The notes beneath the pieces were generated by a model that was given only the letters and a program-made list of their open reading frames with translations, was not told the DNA's origin and did no database searches. Positions 11,683 through 24,055 of a stretch of DNA of 64,000 nt are shown here, one piece after another (position 1 is the stretch's first letter; each line of letters opens with the position of its first letter). The stretch covers positions 4,934,501-4,998,500 of the forward strand of contig NC_134028.1 in the NCBI RefSeq assembly GCF_964204645.1, given 5' to 3'. The stretch is from Tubulanus polymorphus. Taxonomy: Eukaryota > Nemertea > Palaeonemertea > Tubulaniformes > Tubulanidae. The translations under genes were made by a program, and so were the position numbers.

Positions 11683-12282
11683 TTATTTTCGTTTCGTTGT
11701 TTTACCGTGTTTCATCGCTTTACGCCTTTTCAATATCATATTATAAAAAACTTCCATCGCTTCGTTTAAGCCTTCGCCGTTGATCGCGCACGTCGGCATA
11801 ATCTGCCATAAATGCCCGGGACCGAGTTCGTGTAACGCCATTATTTTCTCCATCTCGTGCGGTTCCTGCGCGCCCGGCAGATCCTGTTTGTTAGCCATGA
11901 TAATCACCGGTACCGACGCGTTGTCCGGGATACGGATCGTTTTGATTAGTTCGAGACGAGCTTCCTCCATACGTTCGACGTCGACGCTATCAACGACGAA
12001 CACGATACCGTCCGCCGACCGCGTATACGACCTCCATAACGGACGTAGTTTATCCTGACCGCCGACGTCCCAAACCATGAAATTAACGCCCTTCGCTTTA
12101 CCGCTTTGTCCTTTCACTTTTTCGCAGTTAAATCCGATTGTAGGAACGGTGTTCGTATACTGGTCGAACTTCATACGATATAAAACAGTGGATTTTCCGG
12201 CTGAATCTAATCCGAGCATGACTACGCGTACCGGGTGACCGCCTGTTAGGCTTTCTAATAATGAACTAGCTCCCGATCCCAT
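11683..12282 (-). CDS. ARL4: ADP-ribosylation factor-like protein 4 (ARL4-type small GTPase)
   Basis: Single coding exon, 199 residues. I place the start at the second in-frame ATG (12282) because it gives Met-Gly-Ser-Gly-Ala-Ser-Ser, a classical N-myristoylation signal; the upstream ATG at 12291 would block this. GTPase motifs are in order: GLDSAGKST (P-loop), switch I threonine in NTVPTIGFN, WDVGGQDKLRPLW (switch II), NKQD and TCAINGEG. The YTR..DGIVFVVDSVDVERMEEA block is typical of ARL4. The C-terminus is strongly basic (LKRRKAMKHGKTTKRK), as in ARL4 proteins, where it serves membrane and nuclear targeting. ARL4 proteins recruit cytohesins to the plasma membrane and so link to ARF6 and actin. 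A 5' UTR splice acceptor is plausible at about 12441. The gene is divergent from DCUN1D3. Confidence 0.92.
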   Translation of the reverse strand: MGSGASSLLESLTGGHPVRVVMLGLDSAGKSTVLYRMKFDQYTNTVPTIGFNCEKVKGQSGKAKGVNFMVWDVGGQDKLRPLWRSYTRSADGIVFVVDSVDVERMEEARLELIKTIRIPDNASVPVIIMANKQDLPGAQEPHEMEKIMALHELGPGHLWQIMPTCAINGEGLNEAMEVFYNMILKRRKAMKHGKTTKRK

Positions 12283-14484
12283 ACTCAACACACACTCATC
12301 ACAACTCTATTCCCATCATTAATCATTCATATTCCGGGCAATTATCCGTTATTTCTACATGCGTTCGTTTTTTTCTGGTGATGAATTCTTGTTTATCGAC
12401 GCAGTTCCATCTACCTCGGTCTAGACCATCCGGCTGGAACCTGTATCAAATAAAACATCAATTTCAAATGAATTTCAAGCTGTTTTTAAAAAAAGCAAAC
12501 ATTAAACACTGGATACACAAAGCTAAACGATCGACGCAATAGCAATTAATGAATATCGGTAACGTCAGACAATGAGAAAAAAACCCAGCTGATCAATTTC
12601 CCAATAAAATCTAATCTAACATTTAACATATGCCTACCCTACGACTAGGTCACAATCTCATTAGGTAAAACTTTGTTTGAAGTCATGAAGTCAGTAGCTG
12701 AAGAAGTAGTATTTAAGCCTCTACAGTAGCGTAGAGCACAATGCTATTATATCCTCTCTCGCTCAGAACAATTAATAATGTACCAGATTTCTTGGATTCA
12801 AATTACAGGTTTCTAATTATGTGACTGCAGGGGTCAACCGTAATTTAGGTAATGCGATAATACTAGACTTTGATCCACAACGCAATGATTGCTGGGTCAG
12901 TGAGGAGTGAGGGCTGATTGTCCTCATAAAAACAGCCCAACCCAGTCAGTCAGTATGACACAGTACAGACAGGCGTACACTGCCAGTTGCCGTTTATCTG
13001 AATCATGAGTCAAGAAGATACACTTAATATAATATCATCCGTCGTGTAATATGAATCTATGAGAAAATCCCACAATAAATCAAGGACTTTTCAGCTTTGG
13101 CTGAATTTATCGTGGAATGCTCATAAAAACTATCCTCGTCATATAGAAACAAATAGAAATATTTCTGCATCATTTTTAACAACGGTCGTCGGTGCCTTTC
13201 ATTCACATTGATAATTATAAGAGGGGCTAAACGTTATCTAAAAAACCAACAGCAAATGAAACTATTGCTTGCTTTATGTCAATCATTGATAACAACGATA
13301 TCAAATATGAAGACAGAGAATTGAATAAAATAGATTAAATTTAAATTTAATTATTGTATTGTACAGTTTTGTGTAGTGCCAACCACTTGTTCTAGGCTCT
13401 ACGAATACGAGTTTTTAACTATTTACAGAACAGAATTTGTGATTGGATTTCGATACTCACTACCGCACATTCACAGTCAGACCAGTCACATCTTTATCCT
13501 TTACTTATTCCAACAACGTGATATGTGCTAGCACAAGAAATAGTCACTGAGAAAAAATATCACAATCGTTTCCTGGTTTATAACTAGCCCTGGCACGTGA
13601 GTTCAATACAAATTCAATCAATTTATTTCTACCGTCAAAAACGGCAAGTGAGTTACAAATTCAAATTGAGATTTTATTTATTTCAAAAAATCATGTACCA
13701 CGTATCAGACCGGTTTTTTCATTCAGAATAAGCCAATCTATTCATGTTTTAATTCGGTGGAATAAACCTTAACCGATACCAGGCCGTTGTAGTTGAATAT
13801 TTAGTTTGTCCATCGCCCCGAAGGTGGCAGCAGCTGACGGTGTGCTGAATATTTGACAGGACGTCACTTCCGAGCAGGGCATTCGTCCATTTTTCCGAGG
13901 AAAAAGTCGATGATTGTTCTGGGAATATATATGAAAATTAGCGACGGAATAGAATAAAGAGAAGCTTGAGTCGAATCTATAGCGGGAGAAGTGGAATGGT
14001 TAGTGAGATTATTCATTTTAATCGATTAAATCACGTTAGAATAGGCGTTAAAATTACCGTCTCCAGTTCGAGTTTCCATCATCAATCAACCAGTCACCGA
14101 CACACTGGTGTCTTCCTGGTCCATTCTATGAGTCATTTATCATCACTGTATTTTGTTGAAGGATTTCATTAGGTGCATGACCTGGCTTTACCTGTGTTGT
14201 GGTGAATGATATTTTGGCAGAAGTATACTGTGAGGGACAGGGTGAGAGTAGAAGGATGAATGATTAGGCCTTTTGAGGGGAGATGAGGGATAAAGAAGAA
14301 TGATGGGATGAATGATACTGGATGATGATGAGATGGGTGTGGATGTGAGACTGAAACGTTTCAAAATCTAGACAGAGGGATTGTAAAAAAGTGCACCTTG
14401 ACTTTTCTAATATTGAGTTTTATACATTGTGTTGTAGGTGGTGTGTTGTTGAAGCAAGAAAGATTTGTCGGACGTCGGGTACAA
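12283..14484. promoter_or_regulatory. Divergent region between ARL4 and DCUN1D3
   Basis: This region probably contains 5' UTR exons and introns of both genes. A likely 3' splice site for the ARL4 5' UTR lies near 12441 on the minus strand, and one for DCUN1D3 ends at 14437 on the plus strand. The candidate promoter core is at about 13780-13960, where a CTCF-like site occurs (separate entry). I see no protein-coding exon. Confidence 0.5.
13817..13830 (+). promoter_or_regulatory. CTCF-like site in the ARL4/DCUN1D3 divergent region
   Basis: The sequence CCCGAAGGTGGCAG keeps the AGGTGGCAG core of the bilaterian CTCF consensus (CCAnnAGGTGGCAG). It lies between two divergent genes. Identification rests on motif resemblance only. 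Confidence 0.4.
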
Positions 14485-15465
14485 ATGGGCAAGTGTTTTT
14501 CTTGTGAGGAGCAAAATCGAAGCAGTGTCCAGAATGGTCAAACACGGACCGTCAGCGGCTCCTCTCGGCAGCCTTCACGTTCATCTGTAGGATTACCGGT
14601 GACCGTTATCAGAAAACCTGGAACCTACGAAACTAAAGTTCAAATACCGCCAACCGATCCGAATTATACGACTTTTACTACCGTTACCACGACAACGACG
14701 GCTACGACTGTCGAAACCGATCGTAAATCGGCGTCGACGGCGAGCGTCATGTTCGGGCAGTATCCGAAATTGCCGATCCGTAAACTGAGCGGAGGTGAGT
14801 CGAAACGATTCTCTTTGCCGAACGAAAATAGAATCAACGCTTTATACGAACAATATAAAGAACCGGACGAGGAGTTCATCCTCGCGGAGGGCATCGAGAG
14901 ATTCTGTCGGGACCTAGACGTGAAACCGGACGAGTTTCGAGTTCTGGTGCTCGCCTGGAAGTTCCAGGCGGAGACGATGTGTCGATTCACGCGCGGCGAA
15001 TTCGTCAATGGTTTCAAAACTCTTAAAGTCGATTCGATCAAAGGAATTCAGTCCAAATTCCCCGAGATGTTGCAGGAAGTGAAAAATAAAGACGCGTTTA
15101 AGGAGTTTTATCGTTGGACGTTTAAATTCGGTCTCGATGCCGACGTCGGTCAGCGGACTTTACCGGTGGATATCGCGAAGGCGCTCTGGCACTTAGTGTT
15201 CATTAACGACGAATTACCGATTCTAAAACGCTGGCTCAATTTCCTCGACGACCATCCGGGGATACGCGGCATATCGAAGGACACGTGGGACATGTTTTTA
15301 AATTTCGTGGAAGTTGTCGGTGACGATCTGAGCACGTACGACGACACCGAGGCGTGGCCGAGTTTATTCGACGATTTCGTCGAGTACGAAAATGACCGCG
15401 AAAACCAGAACTTCGAACCGAATAAACAGAATTTGGATTTGTACCGAGATGAGGAAACGTGTTAG
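14485..15465 (+). CDS. DCUN1D3: DCN1-like protein 3 (cullin neddylation co-E3)
   Basis: Single coding exon of 326 residues (human DCUN1D3 is 304). I chose the ATG at 14485 because it opens Met-Gly-Lys-Cys, the myristoylation/palmitoylation signal that places this paralogue at the plasma membrane; the in-frame ATG at 14398 lies upstream of a 3' splice site ending at 14437 and is probably intronic. Residues 1-130 are low-complexity and Ser/Thr-rich. The PONY/DCN1 domain follows from about residue 145, with ILAEGIERFCRDLDVKP, VLAWKFQAETMCRFTRGEF, the YRWTFKFGLD block, and WPSLFDDFVEY near the end, the potentiating-neddylation surface. It should bind cullins and UBE2M/UBE2F to control NEDD8 transfer. 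AATAAA follows at 15711. Confidence 0.92.
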   Translation: MGKCFSCEEQNRSSVQNGQTRTVSGSSRQPSRSSVGLPVTVIRKPGTYETKVQIPPTDPNYTTFTTVTTTTTATTVETDRKSASTASVMFGQYPKLPIRKLSGGESKRFSLPNENRINALYEQYKEPDEEFILAEGIERFCRDLDVKPDEFRVLVLAWKFQAETMCRFTRGEFVNGFKTLKVDSIKGIQSKFPEMLQEVKNKDAFKEFYRWTFKFGLDADVGQRTLPVDIAKALWHLVFINDELPILKRWLNFLDDHPGIRGISKDTWDMFLNFVEVVGDDLSTYDDTEAWPSLFDDFVEYENDRENQNFEPNKQNLDLYRDEETC

Positions 15466-15772
15466 AGAACGCCGCGACGAGTAAACCTTCCACACCTCCT
15501 ACTCCCCCTAACTCGCGATAAACTCGCTCGACTGGTGGCTGAATATCGGTAGTTGCGAGTGAGTTCAATGAAATCTGAGGGAAATAGGAATCACATATCT
15601 GACTACCATTAATTACTATTTGAGAATAGTTACTACTCTTTTTAGAGCTCAGTTACGTCCAGAGTTATCATGATACTCTCAAAAACGGAATGATTTCTCA
15701 TTCATTTACTAATAAACTACTATTTTCGATGGCTAATTGTGGTGTAAAAACTACAACAAAGATAGGTAGTCA

Positions 15773-15890
15773 GGATCCAGTTCCACAGTTGTGAGTTAGA
15801 GTTAACTCTCCATAAGATAAGTTCATTTTCAATGAGTTACTGGTAACTCGCGAGTTAAACCTTTACCCACGTCTGCGGAACTCGATCCGG
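15773..15890. mobile_element. Short inverted-repeat element (CCAGTTCCACAG type)
   Basis: About 118 bp. It starts GGATCCAGTTCCACAG and ends with an imperfect reverse complement (CTGCGGAACTCGATCC). It is non-coding and resembles shorter units at 51148-51205. Confidence 0.4.
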
Positions 15891-16747
15891 GTGTGCAGAA
15901 TATGCAGTGAAACTTGCTTTTTGGTCTAGTTATCCAAATGACGACTAACACATGGTAAATAGAATAAGAACCACACATTGATGTTAAAATAACAGAAAGG
16001 ACTTGTGATGAATGATTATCCGATGATCACTTGAAGCGAGTTTGACTGTAATTTCATTCATTTTCCCTTTAAGTGAATAGTCCGATGAGTTGGCCATGTC
16101 CGAGTTAGGCGAGGTTTACTGTACGACAAAATATCCATCTGAAATTTTCGTTTGAAATCATGATTTTTTTCTACGGATTTCAATCATTTTTGTGATCTTT
16201 ACGTTTCGAAATTCTAACAATCGTACCGGGTACGTGAAAATGAATTGTGAAATTTGATGGTTGTGCCCTAGTCGAAAATACGTGCCTATTGAACATACGA
16301 CAGATAGCATACGTGTTCTATGGAAGAATATATCTGGTATGGATGATCAAATCGTTTCAGCTTGTTCAAAATAAAAACAACCTTGCATTTTCAAACAAGA
16401 ATATGGGTTTAGCAATATATTGCTGTGTATGTGTTATTATTATAGAATTATATGATTATTATCCTTGTCATTACAGTATCTATCATTATATGCCAAATGG
16501 CCTATGCACATTCCATGAATGATCAGACAGAATCTATTTTTTGAGTCGTGTGAATGCATTGTTTCTATACGAGGATGGTGAAATTTCTTGCCAGCAGCAG
16601 TAGTTTTAATATATTTCAATAATTCTTTTGTGAGTAGTAATTGTGTGAGGAAATGTGTGAGAGATTCAGTGGAACCTCGTTATAATATGAACTTCAGGGT
16701 GCAGTTTAACAAAAAGGAATTAGGCTAAAAATGCTTTAAAATCTTGT

Positions 16748-16864
16748 CCAGTTGCACAGTCATGGCTTAAACTTGAGATCAGTCTATAACTAGTTCTATA
16801 GCCTATCTAAAATCGTGAGACCAGTCTTTAAATATTTGAGACCACTTTTGTACTGTGCAACTGA
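16748..16864. mobile_element. MITE bounded by CAGTTGCACAGT
   Basis: About 117 bp with perfect 12-bp terminal inverted repeats: CAGTTGCACAGT at 16749-16760 and its reverse complement at 16852-16864. The interior has GAGACCAGTC and GAGACCACTTTTG phrases that recur at about 43053-43172 and 940-1070, so this is one family. Confidence 0.6.
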
Positions 16865-18703
16865 GCCCTGGAGCTTACTGTAGTAAGACCCAACCCTGTT
16901 AGGACTTAAAATCAAGTCCCTCAAATCATTGAAACCTGTAGGATTGTAGTTCAAACAGTTTTGATCAATAACTAGGATATTCTCATCTTTGAATATATTT
17001 TCTATTGAATGAAACGGATATAATAATCCTGGTGATGATAGTTCGCTGTAGTTTGGAATTATCCCGATTTGAAATAATGAATACACCGTTTATGATAACA
17101 GGCAGTGTGGTAATACGTTCATTTCTCAGAAACAATGTATTTGTAAATAGAACAGTGCGGTCCTCAATGTAAATATTGCAGACAGAACTCCTTCACACAA
17201 CTCTTTTTGCGTTCGGTGAATTGATTTAATCAGTTCTCCTTACCGCGCGATATCACTCCGACGAGATCTTTTTAAAAAAAAAGGTATATCTTTCTGGAAA
17301 GTTAAATTCCGTTCCACTGAGAAAGTGATGACATCACCGCGATTACCATGGCAACATTGATCAATAACCATTTATCGAGTTAACGAAATAAAATCGCTTG
17401 TATTTTATCCAAGCTGATGTCATAGGTGGAATAAAGGAGGCAGCCATTGTCTCTTGATGGTTTGTAAATTATTGATTAGATATCGTTAATTGTTTCGTTA
17501 CTCATTATTTCAGTTATTGAATAATTTTTAACGCATGTAATGCTGAATATTAATGAACCTTCATTGATTGATTGATAATTATAATTTTAATTGCGTAAAC
17601 GTTAGTTATATTCGCTGTAAACTATAATTAGCTTCAGACGTTTGAAGTTCAATCGAGCACATTTTCATTTTGCTGATTTTCTCCTCATTTCTTACTGTCT
17701 TTCTCAAATAAATCTTGTATGGATATAAATGAACAATGCAGACGCGATGTCAATTAGCAGGAATGTTTTTTACTCTGGATTATGCTTGTACTGTACGCGT
17801 ATATTTTGAAATTAGATTCGAAGTCTGGTATTTGATTTCGACTTGTGCGGCATGTTAGAAGATTTATCTTCAAGCGTTACATTGAAACCAGGCCCTAGAA
17901 TCTTGAGATATAAATCTTACGGTTATTACAACGCTGAATATATTCTTAATATCGCCATACAATCCAGACATACATTGAGTGTATGATGTCTGTATCTCCG
18001 GCTGCTTAGAGTTAGAGTAGCTTCTATTGATTTTCACTATTATAAATATGGCGTAATTTTACCCAAGCGAGGCAGGAGCATGTCATAAAATAAAATGAGC
18101 AAGTAATAGATATTTGATGAATGTCCGGGCTACGACGATTCGCGAGGGGGATGTTTCTACGACGCGCTGTGACTCGCGTGATTGATGTTTCATACGTCTG
18201 CCCATCTGTCTCTCCCCGGATCAATAATACACTCGGTATTATGTATGATTCTATGAAAATAATCATAAATTTCGTAAGGATTATTTGGTTAACATCTTGT
18301 AGATGATTTGTAAAGCCCAGATCGCGCTGGTGTCACCTTTATCGTCAATAAGACGTTTTAAGGGATTAGCTATTCTCGGTTTCATCGATGAAATATTCGC
18401 ATAGTCAGAATTACTTACATATCAAATCAAATTATAATGATTTATAGCTGAACGGGACGAGTAGATTCCTGATTTAAACTACTTCAGCTGTGTTCGGCAT
18501 AATAACCACGAACGAATGAGCCATTCTTGACGACAATGTAACGTGAAGGATTTAACTTCAATCTTAGTCGGAGTTATTCTGAATCCATTGTGGAGCTTTT
18601 ACTTAGCAAGCATTTTGGTGGAATGATTTTGTCGAAAATTGATTTGACGACTCCTCAGTTGTTCTCGTATAAATAGCGTTGTATGAAAAGTGGTCATACA
18701 AAT

Positions 18704-18704
<1 letters not shown>

Positions 18705-18737
<33 letters not shown>
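18705..18737. repeat. (ATT)n microsatellite
   Basis: About eleven uninterrupted ATT units in an otherwise unstructured intergenic stretch. Confidence 0.9.
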
Positions 18738-18739
<2 letters not shown>

Positions 18740-20365
18740 CGTATTGGATGTTTATATTTTTCTGAAGGAAAAAAATGTGTTCAGTTGTTTTAATTAGTTA
18801 ATTGATAATGAATTAATGTTAATTGTTTTATATCTTTATTCCTGCGAACTACCTTAATAATAATGATGATATTGATCATCATGATTAACAAACAAAAAAA
18901 ATTAACTAGGAACGACAATGTCACGACCAATGATTACGATATTATAATATTCACCGAGGCAACTTTTAACTATCAAAATACTGCTGGTAAAATTCTGTGT
19001 ATTGTATAGATAAACTGATCTGCCATTATTTAGTTGAGATGTGTACGATGATAATTTTCTATCAATCTAGTCAACTACAAAGAGACAATGATAAATGACA
19101 AAATCTTAGTTTTAGATGTATTTAACTATGACACGCTAGAAGAGTAACTATTGATCAAACACTCTTGAGGCCGTGTTGTTACGATAATATTGAAAATCCC
19201 ACAAGAAGAATTTTAAAAAGTAGATTCCGAAATGTTTCCTAGTTCATTCTTAATGTGGGATTTTGTATTAACGCAATAAAGATGAGGCTAGTTCTAGTTT
19301 TAGAAATCAGTCTGGAGATGTGAGCGTATTTGGAAGTGCCCGGTAAAGTTTTGGTAAATGTAGACAGCACTGTCGGGTGTGGTCACTGTTATAACCACAC
19401 CTATAATAGTGTAGACACTCATGTGTGGTTGACCTATTCCTCCTAGTCTAATGATGAATGATATTCTAATTACGAAATAATGAGTTGATTTGATCGAACA
19501 GCAAGTTTGCAGTCTCTGATTCAACTATAACTGTCTAATTTATCAGTTTCCATATTTCATAATTGATAAAATGGGGGAGGGGAGGGTAAGCAGGGGCTGC
19601 CTTGCTGTACAGATTGAATAAACCATGTACCTTTTGCTTCTGTGTCGACTGCATTGTAGATTTACTGTTGTCAGAGAATAAATTATTCAAATATTTGGAA
19701 TCGAGTTTTGTTCTGTTGTTGATTTGGTCGGATGATCTCTCTCTCTCTCTTGGTAGCACTATTTTAGTGAGTAGCACCCATGATAGACATCGTAATTGCT
19801 CAAGATTTGTGATCTTTATCTCGATCTTGATCCATCACACAACAGATGAACCCTGTACACAAACTCTTTGTCTTTGTGAAAGGCAAGCATAAATCCGAGC
19901 CTTAATTTTTCTAGAGAGTAGCACTAGTTAGACTTGCTACAAACGACCTAAGGATGAAGAATGCTGGATGATGTCTGGATGACCGCTAAACAATAAAATA
20001 CACCTTCAAATGCATCGAAAGGAATACGAATTGACTTATTCTCATCATAAAGATTTTATTGTTTGACTTAGTATCAATAACAACAGAAATGACGGATACA
20101 TTTTAGAAAAATTTGAGAACTAGAGAGACATATAACAAGATACTTTCAAACACTCTTGAGACGCCGAGTATAAACTGAATACATGTACATACAATTAGAA
20201 TTATCCGTATGAGGGATTTCGGTTGCATAGAACTGAATGAAAAGAACTGAGCAAAATACATCACAGTAATCAATGACTTCCCGAGGAAATCATCAAACAA
20301 AAACAAGATATATGAAGAACGATTTATCAGTAAAAACAAATTCTATGAACTTAAGAGCTTTTAAA

Positions 20366-20455
20366 CTATCCAATAGATGGTACGGTTGGTTACATCTATC
20401 CAATCCATGGTACGGTAGGTATAAACTATCCAATACATGATAAAGTTGGTTTAAA
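20366..20455. repeat. 30-bp tandem repeat, three copies
   Basis: Units begin CTATCCAATAGATGG, CTATCCAATCCATGG and CTATCCAATACATGA at 20366, 20396 and 20426. They lie in the 3' flank of the LRRC14-like gene. Confidence 0.7.
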
Positions 20456-20586
20456 GAATTTAACTAGCCTAATAATAAATGCATTGATTGAAAATACAAT
20501 AAATGACTAATAATAAATCTATTAGTATACAGCGGAACAATGCTAAATAAGGATTAATTCGATGAGGTTGAACTTCAGAATTTCGA

Positions 20587-23290
20587 TTATGTAACGACAA
20601 CTTCCATTTTTGATGCCATCTCTTGAACGATGGCATCCATTCGTCCGCAGAACATTAACATGCCGGTATCTTCATCGTAGTTCATATTAAACACATCCGC
20701 ATTGTTGGCACTTACGTAGATTTCCGGACAAGATAATTTCAAAACTTGTAGATCGGAAGTTTTAGCGAACGCTCGCACGGCCTCGGTCACCGTCGGATCG
20801 GTGAAACGATTATGATTCACGTTGAGGAATCGAAGTTCGTCGAGACTCGAAGCCAGCGAAACCAACGTCAATAAATCGACGTCGTTCAACTTACAATCTT
20901 CGATCTCCAGTATTTTCAGCGATGATTTGCAGGCGACGAGTAAATTTCGAACGGCGCGATTACAATCGGAGAAATGATTCTCGCTGAGATCGAGTTCGAC
21001 GAGCGCCGTCGCGTGACGAGACCGCGCTAAGTACTCGAGGTCTTCGCTCGTCAGACGGCATCCGTTGAGGCACAAATGTTGAAGCGGCATCGCGACATTT
21101 TCTAGAAGTAGAAACAGACTATTTCGCACCCAACAATTACTCAAATCTAGTCGTCGGATGAATTTCATTTGTTTGAGGACGTTTCGTACAGCGTCGCATG
21201 CCGCGCGATTGTGAATTAACACGAGACCGTTACACGATATATCGAGTTCGGTGACGTTATGACATTGTTGTAATACCGGCGCCAGGGTTACCATACTATC
21301 ACTGGTTAATGAGTTATACTGTAATCTCAATGACAACAATCGCTGAAAAAGAGGAAATACATTGAGATGTAATTTTCCATCCAGTTCCATCACAATTCTA
21401 GGACTAGGCTTGTGACAGTTAAAACATTGGATATCAACTTTTAATCAGGAGTGGAACTCAACCGAGTTTTGTGGCACTGGATCCATGTAGGTGAAATGAG
21501 ATAGTCACCCAGTTCAACAGACCAGTTATCGTTTGACTTTTAAAGTAAACAAATTGAAATTGAACTTGTTCAATTCTAGAGTTACATTTAACCAAGAAAT
21601 GTTGTTGGAACTGCGAGGATGTTTCTAGATGAGCTCAGATTCAATACAGACAAACTCAAGCGAGAACTACAAACCAGTTCCTGTAGCCTGATACAATATA
21701 TCTATCATATACCTCTTTATCAACTTCAGTAAGAACTTGTCCTATAACACCCTCGCCGAGACAAGTTAAATCCAGTTTATTCACTTCAATACGCAGTGTA
21801 CAGTTATCGGATACTTGAGCCGCTTTGATTAGTTCCAATGCTAGTTGTTTTGTGCGCACAAACGCATCTAATCTTACAACATCTATGAGAAAACAAGAAA
21901 AATACATAAATAAAGACAGTTCGGACCAGAGAGACAAAGCATAGATACAGGGGCGGGTCCGAAGACATACTTTCATAGAGCTCTGTAGGTACAAAGCCAA
22001 ATCAGGAGTCTAGAAAATTCTAGAAATTATTTCAAATGCAACTTCCAGGTGAGTAATATTTTAGTGATATCTAAAAGAAAATTTGCCCCGAAGAAAGTTG
22101 CTTTAGTTTTTCAAAAAGGTGCAGGTGAATGTGCGATGGGAGCACACGTGGAATCGACCGTGATATTGCAGAAACTTACATTGTTCATCGGGAAATGTTT
22201 CATCGACTGTATAATTCGCCTGTGGAAGGTGAGGTATTTGTTCTCTGCATTCGTTGTACAATTTGATTATTTCTCTTTGTCGATTTTCATTGAATACGAG
22301 TAAACAGTGAGAACATAAATAATGAGTGATCACATCCGCTGAAAATATTCAATATTCCTCCATAGAGTTAGACAACTATACAGTCAAGAAATAAAATCAA
22401 AAAATATTAGCGAAAAATAGAGTATATATGTTTCCTTGACCCAGTATTCCTGAAGATAATTAGGATAAAGTCAATATGTCAAATAAACTACTAGCTCAAG
22501 GAAACTTTTTGGACTCTTTCATATTCTTAGGCTGAAAACAATTGATACCTTGTTTCTCCGCTCTGCTGAGCTTGAAAGTTTACCCGGCCGGCGGCCTATC
22601 TACCCTATACATTACTTTTTTTAAAAATCGTGATCAATTTTACAATAACAGACCCGGCCGCTTTAGAAATGAACTGTATACAAATTTTATCATATTTTAC
22701 AAAAAAGACCCGGCCGCTGGGGAGAAACATGGTATCATTTTTGTTTAGCCTTATAATGACATTTTATATTTTTGTTTGAACACATATAAAGAGTTTAATC
22801 TATGTAACAGTAAGGAAATAAATGTAAAACTAAACTGACCGACTGGAAATCCTGACAAATCCATAAACTTCAATTTCGAAGGAGATCTTTTCTTTCGACA
22901 GTCTAAGAAGTTCGTCACTAGAGTCGTTGTATATTTGAGACCGCGGCGTACTTTCTTAATCTTGAGATCACAGTCGTGCAGTATGAGTAGATTGTCGTCT
23001 ATTACAGGCGCGATATTCTTCAGTATCAGTTTCTGCCACGGCCATTTATGAATGAGAACGGCGACCGAGGCATCTCTCTCGTAGAGCAACGCCGCTTGCA
23101 TCAGATTTATAAACAATTCTGTGGGTATGAAATCCAAGCAAGCGTGCGTCACAGAAGATGATTCGACTATTTTAGCTGCAGCGATGTCGACTAATGGAGC
23201 TATAGGTTTGTCTAGAGATAAGTTTATATCATCAGCCAGTTTCAGCGGATAACACGCCCCCTTACAGTTAAACATAAATGATTTATCCAT
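20587..23290 (-). CDS. LRRC14-like: Leucine-rich repeat protein of the LRRC14/PRAME family
   Basis: Four minus-strand exons, 22840-23290, 22180-22338, 21713-21882 and 20587-21342, join with consistent phases (1, 1, 0) through donors GTCAGT, GTAAGT and GTATAT. They encode 511 residues; human LRRC14 is 493 and LRRC14B 514. The N-terminal part has the family pattern: IPTELFINLMQAAL, then LIHKWPWQKLIL, then LKFMDLSGFP. The C-terminal 250 residues are leucine-rich repeats such as LLSLRLQYNSLTSDSM, LDISCNGL, LDLSNCWV, LDLSENHFSD and LEIEDCKL. Vertebrate LRRC14 binds IKK-beta and dampens NF-kB signalling, and PRAME-family proteins act as cullin-2 substrate receptors. Either role here is inference. 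The gene is divergent from ATPAF2. Confidence 0.85.
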
Positions 23291-23401
23291 AGTTGTTTCT
23301 GCTTCAACTGGAATGAGATATCATCATTAAAGAAATTGTTTAATCGCTATCAGAGTAATGCTTCAGGTTACCTAATATCAAAAAACTTCAGCGTCAGGGG
23401 T

Positions 23402-23520
23402 CAGTTGCTCAAAAGTTGATTTTTAGTTAACTAGTGGATAATTTAGTGGTTATCAAAAGTTCATTGTTACTAACGTATTAAATATCCGCCAGTTATCTTT
23501 AACCAACTTTTGAGCAACTG
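23402..23520. mobile_element. MITE bounded by CAGTTGCTCAAAAGTTG
   Basis: A 119-bp unit with perfect 17-bp terminal inverted repeats, CAGTTGCTCAAAAGTTG at 23402-23418 and its reverse complement at 23504-23520. A second copy lies at about 36875-36993 and shares the interior (TTCATTGT, CCAGTTATCTTTAACCAA). Confidence 0.75.
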
Positions 23521-24055
23521 GCCAATCATTTTCTTATTTCCTTTGACCTCTTTTTTCTAATCCTTAACCGAGACTTCACTCAATTTTGTCAGTCCCATTT
23601 TAACTGAGGTGAGGTTTACTGTACCCTCAATTTCTGGTTAGAAACTTAAGAGAACTTCATCTAGGCCTAAAAGTTGTAGGTGCTTACCTCGTCTAGATAT
23701 GAATAGGATTGAAATCAAATTTCAACTATTGAGTGCTTTTATGAAGATTTGTGAATAGATCGATTCTAACTAAATGGATTCATATGATTTTCAAAAATAT
23801 CTTTCCACTGTAAGCCACACTTAATACGGCCAATAAGCAATGGATTTTCAGAGAAAGTATATTTGTTAAGATTTCTCTATAAATAGTTCACTGAGGTCAC
23901 TGGCGCTAAAAATACTTTTTCACAATTTTAGACAAACTAGTTATTGGCAATTGATCCATGCCTTGCGGCTTTGGGTCAACTTAAGTACAGGTCTTCCATA
24001 ATCAGAATCGATCGAACAATGATTCCAAACCTCTTGAAGGTTTAAAATTTCACAC

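Larger units (their letters stand above)
15466..20586. other. Intergenic region between DCUN1D3 and the LRRC14-like gene
   Basis: I recognise no gene. It contains MITE-like units (15773-15890 and 16748-16864), an (ATT)n microsatellite at about 18705-18737 and three copies of a 30-bp unit at 20366-20455. A TTTATT at 20055-20060 could be the minus-strand polyadenylation signal of the LRRC14-like gene. The open frames present are short and have no recognisable domain. Confidence 0.45.

Noticed and set aside
14398-14484. 29-codon N-terminal extension of DCUN1D3
   Set aside because: It crosses a 3' splice site at 14437 and would bury the Met-Gly-Lys-Cys lipidation signal.
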